The notes: generated from the letters alone by a model not told the origin. A stretch of 64,000 bases of DNA from Heterodera schachtii (GCA_023374025.1 SIJG01000058.1:441005-505004); one strand, 5' to 3'; counted from the stretch's first letter, positions 10,618 through 22,377 are shown. Numbers and translations are program-made.

Positions 10618-10735
10618 TTTTTATTATTAAATCCGTTTCCAATTGGTGAGATCATCGACCATTTCTCAAATATAATTAATTTTCGTTGCTTTCGTCCGCT
10701 TCTTTCTCTTCTTCCGCTGCTGGTGGCGACAATTA
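10618..10735 (-). pseudogene. Isolated last exon of a type I F-box gene
   Basis: Read on the minus strand, 10735-10670 encodes the acidic tail typical of type I genes (SPPAAEEEKEADESNEN). It is followed by the conserved 3' UTR block with GAAATGGTCGATGATCTCAC and CCAATTGGAAACGG. No other exon of this copy remains nearby, so it is a relic. Confidence 0.6.
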
Positions 10736-11128
10736 AATAAGCATTGGTATGGTTTTAATAAAAGGCCCTATTAGCCTCCAAAATTTTAGCTGAGATACAA
10801 AAGAGTTATGGCCAAAAAGCCTCAAAAATTGAATTTATCTCAACTTTTTCTCCAAAGGCTTTTTTTCATTTTTGGTGTCCAATCAATGAATGACCGATAA
10901 TTTTTCACTTCAGACCCCATTCTTACCAGTGCTTTTTTCCCATTTGCCCTACCGGGAATTCCCGCCCCGGTCCGTACAACCCTAATTTCAATTGATACTA
11001 AATAAATTGCATAAAAAAGCAAGCAAATAAATGTATTAAAGAAAGAATTAACAAAAGCATTTCGGAGAGAAAATTATGGCATAAAATCAAATTCCAATTA
11101 TGTGAGATCGGCCATTTCTCAAATATAA

Positions 11129-11798
11129 TTAATTCACTTCCGCGCAGTCCGACGATATTTCGATGCTTTGACCCGCTTTTTCTTCGTCCGCTGGTGACCA
11201 TAAGGCCTGAAATTAAACACAGTTTGAATTAGGTGTGAAAACTGTGAATTATTTTTAACACTTACCCATCCGAACTTTTGCCACCACACAAATTAAATCT
11301 GACATAGTTCAAATTGTCGTCCCAATTTTTTTCATTTTCCCATTGATCCGTCGCTGCCTTTTCACTAATTGGGCATCGCTTCAACAGCCAATCACCACCA
11401 CCATAACTTGACACATTCTCCAACGTCAGCTTTTCTTTGGTCCGTTCGTTCACAAATTCAAACGGTCCAATTGGTGTTGAATCATAAAGTTCGAGTCGTA
11501 TTTTGTAGTTGACTGAAGCGGTGGCACGGAGAAATGCCCTAACAAAAAGTAAGGGAAAAGCAAATGCAATCAATCAATCAGTCGGGCGTTTAACGAAAAT
11601 ATGGCAGCAACCATCAGCAGGCCAACTCCTTCAAATTGTTGACCCATACGATTAAAAATTTTGGAAAATTTTTCAAAAAATTGAGTGGTACCAGTGGTAT
11701 TATACCCAAATTTTATGAGAATATAACCAAACGCACACCTCCTTGAAACTGTTGATCAAGTTAAAAATTCCTTACATTTTCTTTGAACGTCGCTTCAT
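11129..11798 (-). pseudogene. Type I F-box pseudogene (gene C), exons 2-3 deleted
   Basis: A first exon ATGAAGCGACG (11798-11788) remains, followed only by scraps of exon 3 ends (near 11738-11765 and 11620-11650). Then come a nearly full exon 4 (about 11537-11266; TPIGPFEFVNERTKEKLTL, WLLKRCPISEKAA) and exon 5 (11206-11129; WSPADEEKAGQSIE). The F-box core and the middle domain are missing. The exon 4 acceptor has an extra G that would shift the frame. Confidence 0.7.
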
Positions 11799-11900
11799 TT
11801 TACGGCAATTACCAACAGCACACTTACAAATTAGAAATAATTAGTCGTATTATGTAAAATATGATATATGACATTAACTGTCAATTTTCTATGCATTTTA

Positions 11901-12363
11901 CGGAACCGCTCAGTTCGGCCCCCACAGTTCGGCCCTCACGATTCGGCCCCCACGGTTCGGCCCCAGCATGTTTTTACACTTAAGCTTTTTTCTTTGGCGT
12001 CCAAATCCATAAATCCTGGTATCATTCGAAAGCTCTTAACATGCTCTATTAGCTTTACATAAAGCGAAAAGTTTTTTAAGCCTAGAAAAAATTTATTAAG
12101 AAAAAACTTCAAAAATTTCAACTTTCTTGCAATTTTCATGTATAACTTTTTTGGTATTTGTCTAATCGCAAAGCAATAGCTTAGAAAAAGCTTCTAAACA
12201 CCTTAAGCTTTCAAATGATAACAACAATGTTGGATTTGGTTGACAAAGAAAAAAGTTATAGAAAGTTGTAGTGGAAAAACATGCTGGGGCCGAACCATGG
12301 GGGCCGAATCGTGAGGGCCGAACCGTGAGGGCCGAACTGTGGGGGCCGAACTGAGGTAGACCG
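11901..12363. mobile_element. 463-bp MITE, CGGTCTACC/CGGAACCGC family
   Basis: The left end CGGAACCGCTCAGTTCGG and right end (complement CGGTCTACCTCAGTTCGG) are followed by iterated CCCACGGTTCGGCC words and an AT-rich centre with GTATCATTCGAAAGCTCTTA. It is flanked by a perfect 8-bp duplication GCATTTTA (11893-11900, 12364-12371). Other copies are at 25865, 53156 and 60138. Confidence 0.85.
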
Positions 12364-12443
12364 GCATTTTATATGGTTTTTGCTCATCGGTACTCAAATG
12401 TACGCTAATACCCTTTTTTTCACTATCGGTACTCTAATTTTAC

Positions 12444-12455
12444 TATAAAAATGCC
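12444..12455 (+). promoter_or_regulatory. TATA box of the fused F-box locus
   Basis: TATAAAAATGCCC lies about 98 bp upstream of the ATG at 12542. The same TATAAAAATGCC word, followed by a pyrimidine-rich CTTCTTCCCCTCCTC leader, precedes the type II genes F (17092), O (46488), P (57460, minus) and G (25577, minus), so it is a conserved subfamily core promoter. Confidence 0.65.
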
Positions 12456-12541
12456 CTTGTTTCTTCTTCCCCTCCTCATTCCATTCATTCGCTCATTCAT
12501 TTTTAATCGAAATTTTCCCCGCTCATTTTATTGCTGCAAAA

Positions 12542-14539
12542 ATGCCTTCTTCAGCACTTCGGTACGTTTATTGTTTGTTTCTTTATTTTTTGTTTTCTGA
12601 CGTTTCGCATTTCTTTTGCCAATTTTTGTTGCCCAAATTGGATTCAAAACAAATTTTGAAGGTTTTTAGTTTCATCAGCCTCAAAAAATAACAACTAAAT
12701 TTGATTTTCATTTTTTGATCCCTCTCTTCATTACTTTTCCCTCCCTTTCGTTTGTTCATTCATTTGCCCAATTCATTTTTCAGTTGGTGTGTCGTGACTT
12801 TTCTGTTGGCCGGCTGTGGCAGCATTCTTTGGTTCTTTTCTGATCATGTCAAAAAACGACGGCGCCCTCCCAAAAAAGAAATGTTAAAAATTAAACCAAA
12901 ATTTCATAAAAATTCTTCATTTTTTTCAGCTTTATTTCTGCCGATTGTTGGCTCGAAGTGTTCCATTTTCTTGCGCCTTCTCAACTTGGCCTCGAAATTG
13001 CACTGATCAGCCGTCGATTTGACCTCCGAGTGGACGAACATTTCAAAACACGCAAACGCATTCGGATCATGTAAAAAATGTTTTAGATCAAGCGCTTAGG
13101 CAGACAGACCCTTGGCTTCGGGGGGGGGGGGGCTGAATTAAGAAATTCGCTTTTTAGGGGTGGTATTTTTCATTTTTTAGAAACCCTGAATTAGGAGGTG
13201 TGTTTTGTTGAGAAATAGAACCGTTTTTCGCAACAAAAAAAACGAAAATGTGAGGAATTTTTTAATTGAATACTTATTTGCCATTTAATTAATATTTTCA
13301 CGCAATTCAGCTGGATTTGTACGGATGTTTGGATGGATATTCTCCCGTTCTTTGAACGTGTTGAACTCGGTCTCACATTGGCACTGATTTCCGACCGTTT
13401 CGGTGGTTTAGTGGACGCGCATTTCGATGGCAAATCAGAATTGACAATTTGGAGAACAATCATAATTTACAAGGAGTTAGCAAGACCAAAAGCAACACTT
13501 TCTGTATGGATTGGTGGCAATTCTGTGGACTTTCCTTGGCCCGACCGCCCGTTGCCGAACAAAATTCGCTTTAAATACATTCGGATTGAGTAATTCATAC
13601 ATACATTTTTTGTGTATATTAATGCATTTTTGATTGTCCTCTTTTTCAGTTACATTGATCATTCCGTCATTGAATTTGTCCGTTCCAACAAGCACATTTG
13701 GGACAGAAGTGGCACCGATTTGGAGTTGTATGTGTATTCAGACGAAGCAGAAAATGATGTGCAACCAATTTGGGATTTTTTTGTCCGTCAAATTTGGCCC
13801 ATTTTTGCGACGACAAATATGCATCATTTGGGCTTTGACAATGCTGATCATTTGGACGCTTTGCTTCGTCTCACATCGCCGACAATTCTCTTGGATCTCA
13901 ACATTAATTCAATCGAATCTGGCCGTCTGTTCCCCGAAGCAATTGGTGATTCTGATGGGCCAAATGCAACTCCAACTGCTGGCCAAGTTTTGTCCAAATG
14001 GTTGCACAAGCCGAGAACAGATGGCCGTCCGAAGAAATTGCGTTGCCTTTCTCGATTGTATCAACAAACAAACCTCGAATGGATCAACAGTTTCAAAGAG
14101 GTGTGACCACATTTCGTTAAACGACTGACTAATTGATTTGCGTTTCCCATTGTTTAGACATTTCTCCGTGCCACCACTTCAGTCAGTTACAAAGTGAATT
14201 TGGTCTTGACAAATTCAACACCAATTGAGCCATTTGAATTGGAGAATGAACGGACCAAAGAAAAACTGACATTGGAGCAAGTGACAGGCCATCCTGCCAA
14301 ATTTCTGTTGAAGCGATGTCCAATTAATGGAGAAACGGCGGCGGTTAAATGGGAAAACGGCGAAAATTTGGATGCTAATTTGAACAAAATGTATTTTGTG
14401 CTTTATGACAATAATTGCATTGGGTGAGTGTAAAAGATAATTCACCCAAATTCAAATTTCACTTAATTTTAGGCCATTATCGCCACCAACAGAAGAAGAA
14501 AAAGAAAAAGCGGATCAAAGCATGGAAAATGACGTCTAA
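12542..14539 (+). CDS. Fused F-box locus: truncated type II module joined to a full type I module (gene D)
   Basis: Exons 12542-12561, 12784-12882 and 12930-13070 encode a type II start (MPSSAL, membrane segment WCVVTFLLAGCGSILWFF, then VKKRRRPPKKE) and F-box core (FISADCWLEVFHFLAPSQL). This module stops abruptly at FKTRKRIRI because most of its exon 3 was deleted in frame. Exons 13311-13589, 13650-14100, 14158-14423 and 14473-14539 form a complete type I body (WICTDVWMDILPFFERVELG ... EEEKEKADQS). The type I first exon has lost its ATG (ATA-GAA-CCG at about 13216). The orphan donor at 13071 (GTAAAA) and the acceptor before 13311 are in matching phase, so splicing them gives one 440-residue frame with two F-box cores. 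Whether the fusion is transcribed is unknown; the alternative is two adjacent pseudogenes. Confidence 0.6.
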
Positions 14540-15099
14540 TTGATTGCGCGGAAGTGAATTAATTATTATTTGTGAAATGATCGATGATCTCACCAATTGG
14601 AAACGGATTTGATTTAATGCTCATTTATTTTCTCTCCGAAATTCTCTCCCACTTTCTTTTGTTGATTCTTTCGTTCGAATACACAAGACTTAGAATTTAT
14701 TTTGCTGTTTTATGTTTATACCTATTTGGGGTTCAATGTTAAGAAAGTGGCAATAAAATATTAATTTGTATTCAGCAACCCCGAACACCCTAAAATAGAC
14801 TAATTTTCCAGGTTTTGATATGCGAAAATGATGAGAAAAAATGCAAATTAGAGGCGCGCTTGTCATTTTTCATGTAAAAAATCTGAAGTTGTTTGAGACG
14901 GAACCTGCCCTTTAAGCATTACATAAGACGGAACAGAAAGAACCCTATCGTTTTACAGAAAAAGGGTGAAAATAAAAATTTTAAAAAATCAGTCCGATTT
15001 ATGAGAAAAGAAACCCGATATAAAAGACAGAAAAATTGAAATTATTGTCATTTTTTCAATTATAACTTACGACAGAAGTGGGCAGCAAATTGGCACAAA
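14540..15099 (+). other. 3' flank of gene D and 5' flank of gene E
   Basis: The conserved type I 3' UTR block (GATCGATGATCTCACCAATT, then TTTGATTTAATGCTCATTTA) lies at 14578-14635. Upstream of gene E a GATATAAAAGAC box at about 15017-15028 may serve as its TATA element. No other gene is seen. Confidence 0.45.
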
Positions 15100-16427
15100 A
15101 TGAACCGACAATTAAAGAAAATGTGAGGCAAATTTAAATTTTATTATTTAATTAATGTTCTCACACATTTCAGCTGGATTTGTACGGATGTTTGGATGGA
15201 TATTCTCCCGTTCTTTGAACGTGTTGAACTCGGTCTCACATTGGCACTGCTCTCTCCGCGTTTCGATGTTTTGGTGGACGCGCATTTCGATGGCAAATCA
15301 GAATTGACAATTTGGAGAGCAATCAGAATTAGCAAGGACACAGCAGGACCAAAAGCAAAATTATCTGTGATCAAACGCAACAAATTGGTGGACTTTCCTT
15401 CGCCGGACCGTCCGTTGCCGAACAAAATTCGCTTTCTTTTCCTTCGGATTGAGTAATACGACAAAAATTTTATCTGAGTAAACGCATTTTATGTTGCTCC
15501 TTTTTTTCAGGTACATTGATCATTCCGTCATCGAGCTTTTTCGCTCCAATCAGCAAATTTGGGACAATGGCACCAATTTGTATTTGCATTTTCATACACC
15601 TGAAACCGGAAATGTCCGCCCGATTTGGGATGTGTTTGTCCGTCAAATTTGGCCCATTTTTACGACGACAAATGTCCATCATTTGCGCTTTGGCAATGCT
15701 GACCATTTGGACACTTTGATTCGTCTCACTTCGCCGACAATTCTCTCTGATCTCAAACAATTGCATTCCATCGATTCATTTGGTGTGTTCCCCGAAGCAA
15801 TTGTTGATTCTAATGGGCCAAAAGCAACTCCAACTGCTGGCCATGCGCTGTCCAAATGGTTACACATTCCGAGAACAGATGGACGGCCGAAGAAATTGCG
15901 CTGCACTGTCTCTTTGCATCGACCACCACCAAATCTCAAATGGATCAACAGTTTCAAAAAGGTGTGACCACTTTCGTTAAACGATTGACTAATTGGTTGC
16001 CTTTAATTTGCGTTTTCCATTGCTTAGGCGTTTCTCCGTTCCACTTCTTCTGTCAGTTACCAAGTGAATTTTGGACTGAACAGTTCAACGCCAATTGACC
16101 TTTTTGAATTGGAGAATGAACGGACCAAAGAAAAACTGACAATGGACGAAGTGTTGCGTTATCCTAGCAATTGGCTGATGAAGCGATGCCCAATTAATGG
16201 GGAGACGGCGGCAATTCAGCAGCAGAAAGACGAAAATTCCAAATTGAACAATGTTTATTTTATGCTTAATATTGACAAAAACTGCATTGGGTGTGTAAAA
16301 GATAATTCACAATTACTCAATTCAAATTTCACTTAATTTTAGGCAATTGTCAGCGGAAGAGGAAGCGGGTCAAAGCAACGAAAAAGTATTGTCGACGACT
16401 CCCGGGCCCAGTGTATCAGTGGAATGA
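15100..16427 (+). CDS. F-box family protein, type I (gene E), intact
   Basis: Five exons (15100-15122, 15174-15452, 15511-15961, 16028-16290, 16343-16427) encode 366 residues with consistent phases. The start is ATG AAC CGA CAA in the conserved short first exon (MNRQLKK). The F-box core is WICTDVWMDILPFFERVELG with LLSPRFDVLVDAHFDGK. Exon 3 has VRPIWDVFVRQIWPIF, SPTILSDL and AGHALSKWL; exon 4 has PIDLFELENERTKEKLTM and LMKRCPINGETAA. The last exon differs from its neighbours: after the acidic SAEEEAGQS it continues with EKVLSTTPGPSVSVE. It lies head-to-tail with gene D (about 560 bp) and is closely similar to it, so it is a recent tandem duplicate. Substrate-receptor function in an SCF ligase is inferred from the family only. 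Confidence 0.82.
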
Positions 16428-17091
16428 GTGATTATTTTCGAAAAAGTTGTCTGTATTTGTTGAAATGGTCGATCTCACCAATTGTAATTTGATTTGATGC
16501 TCATTTATTTTCTCTCACTTTCATTTGTTGATTCTTCGAATACATAAATATATTTATTCGTTCGTTCGTTTTTTTTAATTTTTATGGATGTTCCGACAAA
16601 AAATAATCATTTTCCGGGTTTTTTATAAGCTTTATGAAATTTTGAATTTTTCGTGGTTTTTTTTACTCATGTGAACAATTTCATGGCTTGGACATTTTGT
16701 AGGGCCACTAAATCCGTTATTAGGGGCAAAAAATCGTGAAACAAGTGCGAATAGTATTTTTAGCTTGGTTAGATGCCTTTTTATTTCCATATTCAGGTTT
16801 TTGTCCATATTTTACATCCATATTTTGGCATTTTCACTAAAAATTCCAAAAATACACCCCCTAAAGATGGAAAATTTTTTGGAAAAACACCCTTCATATC
16901 GAAAAATTTTGGAAAAAATATCAAAATTGAAAAATTTTGTTAAGCGCCATAAAAAGCAATGGAAACTGTTTTTTAAGTAAATTTTAGCTGAGTTGACGAA
17001 TCGAATCGTTGGCGCGCCATTAATGTGAGCCGAGAATAGTCAATGTGAAAAAAAAGGAAAATTTCTGCGCTAATATTTTCGTATAAAAATG
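16428..17091. other. Intergenic with a word-repeat element relic
   Basis: The type I 3' UTR block lies at 16465-16515. Around 16775-16900 CCATATTTT words and a TACACCCCCTAAAG stretch resemble the core of the elements at 23229 and 41239, so this is probably a relic with yet another terminal word. The small ORF at 16765-16980 is not believed. Confidence 0.4.
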
Positions 17092-17103
17092 CCCTTTTTC
17101 TCT
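17092..17103 (+). promoter_or_regulatory. TATA box of gene F
   Basis: GTATAAAAATGCCC lies about 67 bp upstream of the ATG at 17159 and is followed by the pyrimidine-rich leader CTCTTCCTCCTCATTCC shared by type II genes. Confidence 0.6.
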
Positions 17104-17158
17104 TCCTCCTCATTCCATTCATTCTTCATAATATTTTCCGGTCATTTTGTTGCTGCAA

Positions 17159-19013
17159 ATGTCTTCAGAAATTCTGTACGTTTATTGTTCCCTTTTTTCC
17201 GATTTTCCGCATTTCTTTTTCTAAAATTTTGTCCAGAATTGTGAGATTAAATTTTAACACCATGTTGAAAGTTAAGCTTCATCGGCCTCAAAATGTTTAA
17301 AAAAAAAAGCTAAAATTTCCCTTTGGATTCCTTCGCTTTGGTGCTTTTCCTTCCCCTTTGATTTCATTCATTAATTTCCCAAGTTCATTTTCAGTTTGTG
17401 TGCCATGTTTCTTCTTCTGTTGGTCGAATGTGCCATCATTCTTTGGACCAATTTTGACCATGTCAAAAAACGACGACGCCCTCACAAAAAAGAAATGTAA
17501 ATAAATAAACAAAAATTTTGAAAATTTCTTCAATTTTTCAGATTTATCTGCAGCGATTGTTGGCTTTTGGTGTTCGATTTTGTTGCGCCTTCTCAACTTG
17601 GCCTTGGAATTGCACTGATTAGCCGCCGCTTTGACTTTTACGTGGACGAACACTTCAAAACACGCAAATGGGCATTGACCAACAAAATATTGATTATTCA
17701 ATGGCACATTAAAAAAAATGGCACGAAGAAAATGCAAATTGTCAAATCCGATGGACTTCGTCTTGTCGATTCGGATGACGGCATTTTCCCCGCTTTTCCG
17801 CCCGTTGAAAGTGCCAATGCGACGGATGGCGAAACGGTGGCCAAATGGTTATTCACGCCTCTTCCGGATGGTGGGCCCAAGTGGCTCAAATGCCTTGTCA
17901 ATTCATCGCTGGATCAATGGACGACAAATATGGAACAGCTCAGAACGGTGAGCATCGGAACGAGCCAACTCAGTCTGAGCCAACTTTAAGCGTCAATATA
18001 ACTTTTTAAGTTGTTGACCGAATGAATATCCAACAATCTTGATATCATTCGAAAGCTCTTCACATGCTCAATTAGTCTACTAAATAATTACAGAGAATGT
18101 CGAACTTTAAAAAAAGAGAGACAAAAAACTTCGAAAATTCTGTCTTTTTTTTGTGAGCGCTGCTTAATCACTTTGAAATAGCTCAGAAATACTATCTTCT
18201 AAAGATTTAAAGCTTTCGAATGATACCCAATGTTTGTTAAGTTTTGTCAACAAAGAAAAAGAATTATAACTTAGTGAATTTTGTTGATTGTGAGACGGAG
18301 TTAGCCCCTTACCGGTGATTTTGTCACCCTATTTCATTGGTTTTTTTTTTGTATATTTTTGTCCCATTTTTAGGCATTTTCAAATGCTTCTTCACCAGTG
18401 ACTTTCTTCATTGTCTTGAAGCTTTCGTCCACTTTGAGTGGCTCCGTTATGCCATTCTTTCTGATCAACGAAGTGACTGGGGAACAATTGGCACTGGAAC
18501 AATATGACCTCGATGCTTTTGAGCTCCTCCGTTGTCCAATTGGATGGGTTTGGGAAAATTGGAAAAGTGTGTGGAAAGAATTGAGTGCTGCTCGACCGAG
18601 ACGGATTGACATTTGGATCAGAGACGGCGGATTCGACGAGGGGTGAACAAAACAATTTAATTAAAATGAATGATCAATGCTTTTTTTGTTGTTTTTTGTG
18701 TTGTTTTATGAGTCCAATTAACTAATACAGGGCGAAAAAACTCATGATCAAAAATGCTTGAAAATCATAGTTTTTGAGATTCTCAGGCCATTAATTTTTT
18801 TTTTTAAATAAATTTTTTGAAAGATTTTTGACTAACGTCCTAATGGACTGAATTATGGCACAAAAAATTAAGGATTGTTAATTGGTTGGACTCATAAAAT
18901 GCCATTGGACCCATTGAAATTGAATGGGCTTAAAATACAATTTAAATCTTTGTTTTTTCAGTCTTCTCGAGGCCGCTTCTCCTGGACCGAGTGATCAGCA
19001 ACAGCAGCAGTAG
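17159..19013 (+). CDS. F-box family protein, type II (gene F), with in-frame internal deletion
   Basis: Exons 17159-17175, 17395-17496, 17542-17947, 18374-18642 and 18962-19013 give a continuous 281-residue frame. Start MSSEIL joins the membrane segment LCAMFLLLLVECAIILW and the basic stretch VKKRRRPHKKE, then the F-box core FICSDCWLLVFDFVAPSQLG. After IVKSDGLRL the protein jumps to DSDDGIFPAFPPVESANA. About 120-140 residues, including the intron between normal exons 3 and 4, have been removed without breaking the frame. The end is intact (FFLINEVTGEQLALEQ, RCPIGWVWENW, then LLEAASPGPSDQQQQQ). The intron at 17948-18373 contains a degraded MITE related to the CGGTCTACC family. It could be a working short variant or an early pseudogene. 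Confidence 0.68.
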
Positions 19014-19960
19014 AAAATAATTAATTAATTGATGGTTGTGATCCAAATGATGTTGGCACTGTGCCATTTCAATATTATATTGTATAATTTGCTTGTATGT
19101 ATGTACCTATTTGACCTTTGCTTGTTTGCCGCAAAATTCGTCGCCGTCATTGTATTTTATTTTTGGTTTTCAAATTTGTTCTTTTCGAAAAAAACTAAAA
19201 TATTTAATAATTTCATTTACAATTGAAAATTTTTATGTTTTTACGTGTTTAAATACCTAAAAAGCGTTAATACAAAATTTTATTTGCCTATTTTTGCCCA
19301 TTTGAGGATTTTTGTGCCTATTTTGCGGTTTTCTGCCTTTTTAGGTGCCTATTTCGCGATTTTTTGTGCCTAAAAATGGAGTTCCTACTAATAAATTTTC
19401 CAAATTAAGGGTTGAATTTCTCGATATTTCTCCAATTTCACTAAATGTAAGCCAAACACTCAAATTGGCTAAATATGAAAAAAGAACAAAATGGGTTTCC
19501 ATCAATTCTTTCTCGATTTTTTTTTTCTTAAGAAATAATTAGCTTTTATCTATGGTATTGGTTAATACCTAATACTTAAAAAAACTAGGAATAAAAATCT
19601 TGAGATTTGAGACCGAAACCTGACTCTTTTTAAATAATCTTTTTACAATATTGCGATACAAAAATAAATAAAGATTTTTTTGGTATTTTTAAATGCGTTT
19701 TGGGCATTGATCAAATTCTTTGCCATCTTTCTTTACATCATAATCAATTTTCCCCATTCTTCCCTCATTCAGCCATGCTCAGAAAATAGCTAAAATATTT
19801 TTTTTTAAATATTTAAAAAAATATATTTTGGAAAATAAATGCTTAAATAGCATGGAACACGAACAAAAGTTAAAAAAAAAACATAAATTTTGCTTAAAAT
19901 TTGAAGTTCCAAACCTTTTAGAATTTAGAGGAAATGATTTTAATCGATATATTTAAAAAA
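19014..19960. other. 3' flank of gene F with a TGCCTATTTT-word element relic
   Basis: The conserved type II downstream block (ATGATGTTGGCACTGTGCC) lies at 19047-19070. Bases 19255-19385 are full of TTTGTGCCTATTTT words, like the right part of the element at 30553. Nothing else is recognised up to 19960. Confidence 0.45.
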
Positions 19961-20735
19961 ATTTTAAGTTGAGGCCCCCCACATTGTTCACTGAATTTCC
20001 ATTTTGTTTGTTCGGTATCCTTTTTACCGCCATTATGCTGGCCGAGCATCGTCAGCAGCAGCACAGCGATGCCAATGATGGCAATGATCAGTTTGGCACT
20101 TGCGGTGCCAATGGCCGTCGTCGGCATGGCGCCGGTGGCACCACTGATCGGCATGCTCTCGATGTGAATGGTCATCGTGGTCTTGGGTGGAGTGCCCTTC
20201 TCCAATTCCTTTTTGCTGTTGCAATCGTCAAAGACACATTTGTCGCAATGGTATTTGTCAGACTTGCAAAGCGGTTTCAATTCATCAAGGCATTCATTTT
20301 TACATTACGACATCCGGTGACGCGGAATACATCGCCACCATCCGCTGTGAATAATGCAATTAACTTAGTTTTAATTAATTTTTGAAAACTTATCTTACCG
20401 TATTTTCTACAACAGAGAAGGTTCCTCCACACTCTCCTGCCTAACTCAATTACCCGCCCCCCCCCCCCCGCCCGCTTCAAAAATTGACAAAATTTTTCCT
20501 AGAAAAAGCGTAATTTCTTTGAAAAAAGCAGCGTTTCCCACCCCCGCCCCCCCTCCCCCGCATGAATTTTCTTGGTTAAAATTTTCATGAAATTTTTTGA
20601 TAGGTAATTTTACGAAAAGACCCCCTAACATCTGCTGCTGTGGTGCGTCATATTGAACAACGAACCTCCTTTACAGGTCACTGTCGCGCATTCATTAACT
20701 TTTTCATCTGCACAGTGATAGTGATCATCCTTTCT
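19960..20735 (-). pseudogene. Remnant of a Cys-rich, possibly GPI-anchored Ly6/ET-module-like gene
   Basis: On the minus strand, about 20310-19968 encodes ECLDELKPLCKSDKYHCDKC then VFDDCNSKKELEKG, a Thr/Pro-rich stalk and a C-terminal hydrophobic segment LIIAIIGIAVLLLTML. That order (Cys-rich module ending CxxC..DDCN, stalk, hydrophobic tail) is typical of GPI-anchored Ly6-like proteins. Upstream pieces on the same strand also look like exons: 20730-20634 reads DHYHCADEKVNECATVTCKG and about 20430-20397 reads ECGGTFSVVENT before a GTAAG donor. The part around GDVFRVTGCRN (20365-20310) is one frame off the next piece, and the first piece ends in a stop, so I treat it as broken. The family call rests on cysteine pattern alone. 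Confidence 0.4.
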
Positions 20736-20862
20736 GCTTATATCAGCTGAATTCAAATGGGGAAATGTTTATATTTTCTATGCAAAAAAAAACAAATAAA
20801 AAACATTTTCAAAATGGAAATTTCATGAAAAAAAATTCATAAAATTCATTATTTTTTTAAGA

Positions 20863-20965
20863 ATGTTGTTATTACTTCGAATCCAATCAATTTCCAAAAT
20901 TTTTTTGAATTGCGCCAATTTCGACGGAATATCATTGCCAAACGTGTGCTCGACATGCCGGAAGG
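20863..20965 (+). other. Orphan candidate exon
   Basis: Between TTTTTTAAG and GAAG|GTATGC an open frame reads NVVITSNPINFQNFFELRQF then RRNIIAKRVLDMPE, with coding-like composition unlike its surroundings. No partner exons were found; a hAT-type element starts 32 bp downstream. Not recognised. Confidence 0.3.
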
Positions 20966-20997
20966 TATGCATGCACCAAATTTCTGGTAGTGATTAG

Positions 20998-21630
20998 TAG
21001 GGATCATTTATTTATGTAAGAAAAATCGCGAAATATGTAAATAAAATATGTATAAAAAACACTGAAACATGTATGAAATATGTACAAAAATCCAGAAATA
21101 TGTACTAAAATATGTAAATAAAATTTTTTAAATGGTGATTTTTTGGAAAAAAATTCTTTCTAAAGGGTGAAATAGGCACAAATTGCCATAAAAATGACCT
21201 AAATAGGCTTAAAATTATTTTTTATTAATTTAAAAATTAATTTTTGGTATTCCATTTTTGAAAAAAAAACTATTTTTTGGGACACATTTTCAAAAAAAAA
21301 TTTTTGCTTTTCGCAAAAAATTTCTATAAATTCTCAAAATTTTTGAAAAAAATTGCGAAATTATGGTTATTTTTGGGGGTATTTCATAAAAAAATTCCCT
21401 AAAAATTCTCAAAAAATGCAAAATATGTACAAAAAAATGTGAAAAAGTCCAAAATATGTATAAAAATATGTACATATGTAATATGTAGAAAAATCGAAAA
21501 TATGTAAAAATATGTAAATAAAAGTCCCAACTTTTGTTCGCAAACACAAAAAAGAAGGTGTTTTTCCTACTAATTAGGCTATGGAGAATCCAGGAAAAAA
21601 ACATGTATTTACATAAAAAAATGATCCCTA
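20998..21630. mobile_element. 633-bp non-autonomous hAT-type element with TATGTAAA words
   Basis: The ends TAGGGATCATTT and AATGATCCCTA are inverted repeats with the YARNG start of hAT elements. The duplication GTGATTAG is perfect (20990-20997, 21631-21638) and fits nTnnnnAn. Both arms are built from TATGTAAAAATATGTA-like words. The right part contains GTTCGCAAACACAAAAAAGA and GTGTTTTTCCTACTA, shared with the element at 23229. ORFs inside are low complexity. Confidence 0.8.
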
Positions 21631-21638
21631 GTGATTAG

Positions 21639-22370
21639 GGGTCATTATTTATTTATTGAAGAAGCTCTATGTTTTTACAGCAACAGAAAAACCAACAGTT
21701 TGTTATTGGAAAACTAAACAAAAATTGGACTTTCTGCTATAAATCTGTACAAAAAATTAGACATTATGTAAAAAATTCTTTTAATTGGACTACTTTAATT
21801 GATTATACTGAAAAAAAGGTCAAAGAAATATAACAATTTTAATTTTGAATCAAATTACCGTATACCCGAGTCAGAAAAATATGCTATGCTCCCACAGTGT
21901 TTGTACAGTAAAAAATTACCGTAAGACAGATGGACAACCGTGCCAAAAATGATCAGTTGGAGACCGATTGAGGCGACAGTTGAGGCCATTGATCAGATGG
22001 GATGGGACAGAAGGATTTGAGGAGGATTAGAAAATGAACAAGAGGATTAGCTAAATTATTTAAATGAAATATGACATATAATTTGGATTATTGGGCCCAA
22101 TTTACGAGCGTAATTAGCCATTTACGGTGTCCTAAAAAACATGTGAAGAGAAAATCTAGAAATGTGTTTTTGAAAATCCTTATGTTTTTTTTCATTAAAT
22201 TTTTTCCAAAAAGGCTCATTTTCGTTTTACTTAAGATTAGTTGGGACTGGGCCGTGAACCCCCAGTTTTTCTAGGTCCTCAGAGAATCAAAAGCCATGTC
22301 TTGGCTTTTTTTGGTCCCGATTTTTCCGGAAAGTCTATTAGTTTTATGGGTCCGTGGTTCCGTGGTCTGC
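21639..22370. other. No recognisable gene
   Basis: AT-rich stretch with two TACCGTA-containing segments (about 21856 and 21920) and no family resemblance on either strand. I see nothing that supports a gene or a specific element. Confidence 0.3.
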
Positions 22371-22377
22371 AAAATGA

